A stretch of 64,000 nt of DNA from Pseudocolwellia agarivorans (GTDB taxonomy: Bacteria > Pseudomonadota > Gammaproteobacteria > Enterobacterales > Alteromonadaceae): the NCBI RefSeq assembly GCF_002000085.1, contig NZ_MUZU01000011.1:1-64000 (forward strand), given 5' to 3'. The position numbers were made by a program, and so were the translations under genes. Shown here piece after piece: positions 61,750 to 64,000 of this stretch (position 1 is its first letter; each line of letters starts with the position of its first letter). The notes under the pieces were generated by a model, which saw only the letters and a list, made by a program, of their open reading frames with translations, made no database searches and was not told where the DNA came from.

Positions 61750-63156
61750 CTAGTATGCATTTTTATCGTTAAACGATCTAAATACGGTAAATATGATAAT
61801 TTTTACGTCAAGCCATAGGGTCCAATTGCGAATATATTCAAGGTCGTATTTTATACGCATTTCCATTTTGTCTATGGTGTCTGTTTCGCCGCGCCATCCG
61901 TTAACTTGCGCCCATCCTGTAATACCTGGGCGTACTTTGTGGCGAAGCATGTAGTAGTCAACTTCTTTACGGTACGATTCGTTATGCGCTACGGCATGAG
62001 GTCTTGGGCCTACTACCGACATTCTGCCTTGTAGTACGTTGATAAATTGCGGTAGCTCATCAAGTGACGTTCGTCGTAAAAATGCGCCTAGAGGGGTTAT
62101 TCTAGCGTCGCCTTTGGTGGCTTGTGTTACTACATCTGAGTTTTCAGTTACCGTCATTGAACGGAACTTCCATACTTTTATTTTTTTCCCGTCAAGCCCG
62201 TATCTATTTTGTTTAAAGATTACAGGGCCTTTTGAGGTTACTTTTACAGCGATAGCAATAAGAAGTAGAGGTATGGATATTAGTGTAAGTATACCGAGTG
62301 AGAATACGATATCTTCAAATCGTTTAAGTGCCGCGTTACCACCACGCATTGGGTTGTCGTATACGCTGATGGTTTGGATATTACCGATGTGTGACATTGA
62401 AGCATTCATTAAGGTATATACGAATAAATCGGGTACGAGTTGTACGTTAGCAGTGGTGTCGCCGAGTAATTGTAATATGTGTTTAATACGTGCTTCTGCT
62501 ACCATAGGTAAAGCAATATAAACTACGTCAAACTCGTTATTTTTTGCGCGTTCTACACCGTCTTTTATCTTACCTTCTAACCATGCGTGGTAAGTGGCTT
62601 CAATTCTTTCTGGTACTCGGTCGTCGAAAACAGCGGTTAAACGATAGCCTGTTTCAGGATGGTCTAATATTTGTTGAGCTAATCGCTTACCTGATTTAGT
62701 AACACCGATTATAGCGACGCTACGTGTATTCAAACCTTTACGTCTAATTCTCGCTAAAAAGCGGTTAAACAGTAGACGCCATGCGACAAGTGAAAAAAAA
62801 GTAGAAATAAACCAGATGACAACAGTAACTCGAGAGAAGTCTTCTGATTGTTTAGTAAAAAACATGTAAGTTATGATTAAAACGGCAGCACAACCCCATG
62901 AAATAAAGGTATAAAAGACAATCTCATTAAAAAATCCAGCACGCCATGAACGGTACAAAGCAAAAGATTCAGCTGTTAAGAAGAAGCCAATAGAAGCAAT
63001 TAATGAAAGTTCGAAATATTCTTTGGTGTATGTGAGTGAATAGCTATATATGGCTAAAACTATCATGAGATGAATAACTGATAAATCAATCAGTCGGTAA
63101 ACTACAGCGAAAACATTGATGTTGTTTTTTATGATACCGTTATTATCGTTGATCAT
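61750..63156 (-). CDS. wcaJ: Undecaprenyl-phosphate glucose phosphotransferase
   Basis: A 468-residue polyisoprenyl-phosphate hexose-1-phosphate transferase that starts the repeat unit by moving glucose 1-phosphate (or a related sugar) onto undecaprenyl phosphate. The N-terminus has four membrane segments (about 20-125) and a CoA-binding-like soluble domain (I-A-I-I-G-V-T-K-S-G, about 147-156). One more membrane segment (about 285-307) precedes the catalytic domain, with K-V-W-K-F-R-S-M (about 336-343), S-L-D-E-L-P-Q (about 376-382), V-G-P-R-P (about 394-398) and the closing W-A-Q-V-N-G. Full WcaJ length. Confidence 0.95.
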   Translation of the reverse strand: MINDNNGIIKNNINVFAVVYRLIDLSVIHLMIVLAIYSYSLTYTKEYFELSLIASIGFFLTAESFALYRSWRAGFFNEIVFYTFISWGCAAVLIITYMFFTKQSEDFSRVTVVIWFISTFFSLVAWRLLFNRFLARIRRKGLNTRSVAIIGVTKSGKRLAQQILDHPETGYRLTAVFDDRVPERIEATYHAWLEGKIKDGVERAKNNEFDVVYIALPMVAEARIKHILQLLGDTTANVQLVPDLFVYTLMNASMSHIGNIQTISVYDNPMRGGNAALKRFEDIVFSLGILTLISIPLLLIAIAVKVTSKGPVIFKQNRYGLDGKKIKVWKFRSMTVTENSDVVTQATKGDARITPLGAFLRRTSLDELPQFINVLQGRMSVVGPRPHAVAHNESYRKEVDYYMLRHKVRPGITGWAQVNGWRGETDTIDKMEMRIKYDLEYIRNWTLWLDVKIIIFTVFRSFNDKNAY

Positions 63157-63267
63157 TTTACTACATATTCCATTTTACTAAACGTCCGTGAACACATGAT
63201 TTATGTTGAACATTGTATACTAAAACTAAAATAAATTTACTTTTATTTATTTACTTTTGCTTGATAT

Positions 63268-64000
63268 TTATTCACTTAAATCATTAATGATTATCTCTTG
63301 AACAGTGTTCAAGTACTGTTTACCACTCAGGTACGTTATTTTTTTAATACTTACATTTTTTACTAATTGTGTAAGTTTAATAAAGCGCTGTTGTTCTAAA
63401 GACAATGCTTTGTAAGCACTGCCTAAAATACTATTTTGTATTAATAAAATTACAGCTTCAGCAGATGATAATGTTGTTATATTACAAACTGTTGAAATTT
63501 TATTATTATTTTCAGTGTTTTCAACTCTGTTTAATATATAAATTGTTTTTAATTTTTTAGGTTGTTCGCAAAAATTAAAACCGCTGTTTTTATTTATTTT
63601 TACTATTTTTTTCGCAAAATCTTGGTGTACTTTTTCAAGCTCGTTAGTGTTTTTATTGTTTATTATTTCTAACGTTTCTGGCCACATACGGGCTACAGGC
63701 CAACTCGGATAAATAGTATATTCTTTATCTTGCTGGTGTAATGCCATCATGTCGTCGGTCATTACTGAAAATTCATTTTTACATAATTCTGCGGTTAGCG
63801 TTGTTTTACCTGTTCGGCTTGGTGCTACAAAAGCAATAACCTGATCTTTATAAGCTAACGCATTAGCGTGTATACACAATACATTGTTTATTTCTAACCA
63901 TAAGGCCATACCTATCGTTTGAAAATAATGTGCTGAGTCGGTGCCTTGATTATGCCAACTAACCTCTATGTTGTTTTTGTCTATTTTAAATAGACCTTTA
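63268..64000 (-). CDS. HprK-like P-loop kinase, truncated by the window end
   Basis: A protein of at least 243 residues. The frame stays open through 30 codons upstream of the ATG at 63907-63909 to the window end, so the true N-terminus lies beyond it. The P-loop V-A-P-S-R-T-G-K-T-T sits about 30 residues after that ATG and is preceded by C-I-H-A-N-A, then M-T-D-D-M-M-A-L, as in HPr kinase-like proteins. The fold resembles HprK and PEP carboxykinase; its target is unknown. HprK-related kinases occur in EPS and peptide-modification loci, sometimes with PqqD-like proteins. A PqqD partner could lie just outside the window. Confidence 0.75.
   Translation of the reverse strand, partial: KGLFKIDKNNIEVSWHNQGTDSAHYFQTIGMALWLEINNVLCIHANALAYKDQVIAFVAPSRTGKTTLTAELCKNEFSVMTDDMMALHQQDKEYTIYPSWPVARMWPETLEIINNKNTNELEKVHQDFAKKIVKINKNSGFNFCEQPKKLKTIYILNRVENTENNNKISTVCNITTLSSAEAVILLIQNSILGSAYKALSLEQQRFIKLTQLVKNVSIKKITYLSGKQYLNTVQEIIINDLSE

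Noticed and set aside
62039-62521. A 160-codon plus-strand frame inside wcaJ
   Set aside because: It is antisense to the conserved catalytic part of wcaJ and has no recognisable protein features.

Overview
The window looks like the chromosome of an AT-rich marine gammaproteobacterium of the Alteromonadales, most probably a Colwellia/Thalassotalea-type organism. The reasons are the gene order uvrY-uvrC-pgsA-tRNA(Gly,Cys,Leu), the fabA, uup, rlmKL, selO and DUF2959/DUF3466 genes, a PEP-CTERM protein, and the style of the exopolysaccharide (EPS) genes. The genus is an inference; no rRNA gene is present.

Region 1 (about 0-7.7 kb, all minus strand) holds mixed housekeeping and accessory genes: a DUF2959 lipoprotein, an unrecognised membrane protein, a degenerate EAL-HDOD signalling protein followed by a VOC protein, an ENPP-type phosphodiesterase, a purine-type phosphoribosyltransferase and a transglutaminase-like/TPR lipoprotein. 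Region 2 (7.9-12.4 kb) is a compact catabolic operon: an MFS/GPH sugar transporter, a GH94 phosphorylase and a gluconokinase, behind a good promoter with a LacI-type operator. The combination points to uptake and phosphorolysis of cellobionate (or a similar glucosyl-gluconate), with gluconate fed to 6-phosphogluconate. Region 3 (12.4-20.8 kb) contains an SMI1/KNR4-like gene, selO, a glycosyltransferase, and a polysaccharide-related patch: a secreted parallel beta-helix protein, a PEP-CTERM protein, and fossils of a TonB-dependent receptor and an NAD(P)H-binding reductase. A 262-bp MITE-like element closes it.

Region 4 (20.9-32.8 kb) is core genome: seven tRNA genes (Gly, Cys and tandemly amplified Leu and Gly copies) downstream of pgsA, uvrC and uvrY; fabA with a likely FabR operator; an rlmKL-glutaredoxin-uup-DUF3466 operon; and an initiator tRNA followed by decayed tRNA-derived repeats.

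Region 5 (33.3-64 kb) is a large Wzx/Wzy-type EPS locus. A wecB-wecC gene fusion on the minus strand is divergent from a plus-strand export operon: outer-membrane beta-barrel, Wza-like OPX protein, Wzc-like tyrosine autokinase, CpsB-type PHP phosphatase, small TPR-like membrane protein, O-antigen ligase/polymerase, nucleotidyltransferase-fold protein and an SGNH acyltransferase. A long minus-strand assembly array follows: HprK-like kinase (cut by the window end), wcaJ, ugd, three GT4 transferases, polymerase, a fourth transferase, flippase, pyruvyltransferase, manC, acyltransferase, manB. Together these predict a polymer built from Glc-P-initiated repeats with possible GlcA, ManNAcA and Man, decorated with pyruvate and acyl groups.

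The EPS locus shows its history. A decayed 5' end of manB lies directly after manC, so the acyltransferase and present manB were inserted later. Module-type intergenic repeats sit at several operon borders. The most promising under-described items are the cellobionate-type operon, the WecB-WecC fusion, and the HprK-like kinase and NTP_transf_5 protein carried in the EPS locus. No CRISPR array, rRNA operon, prophage or intact insertion sequence was seen.
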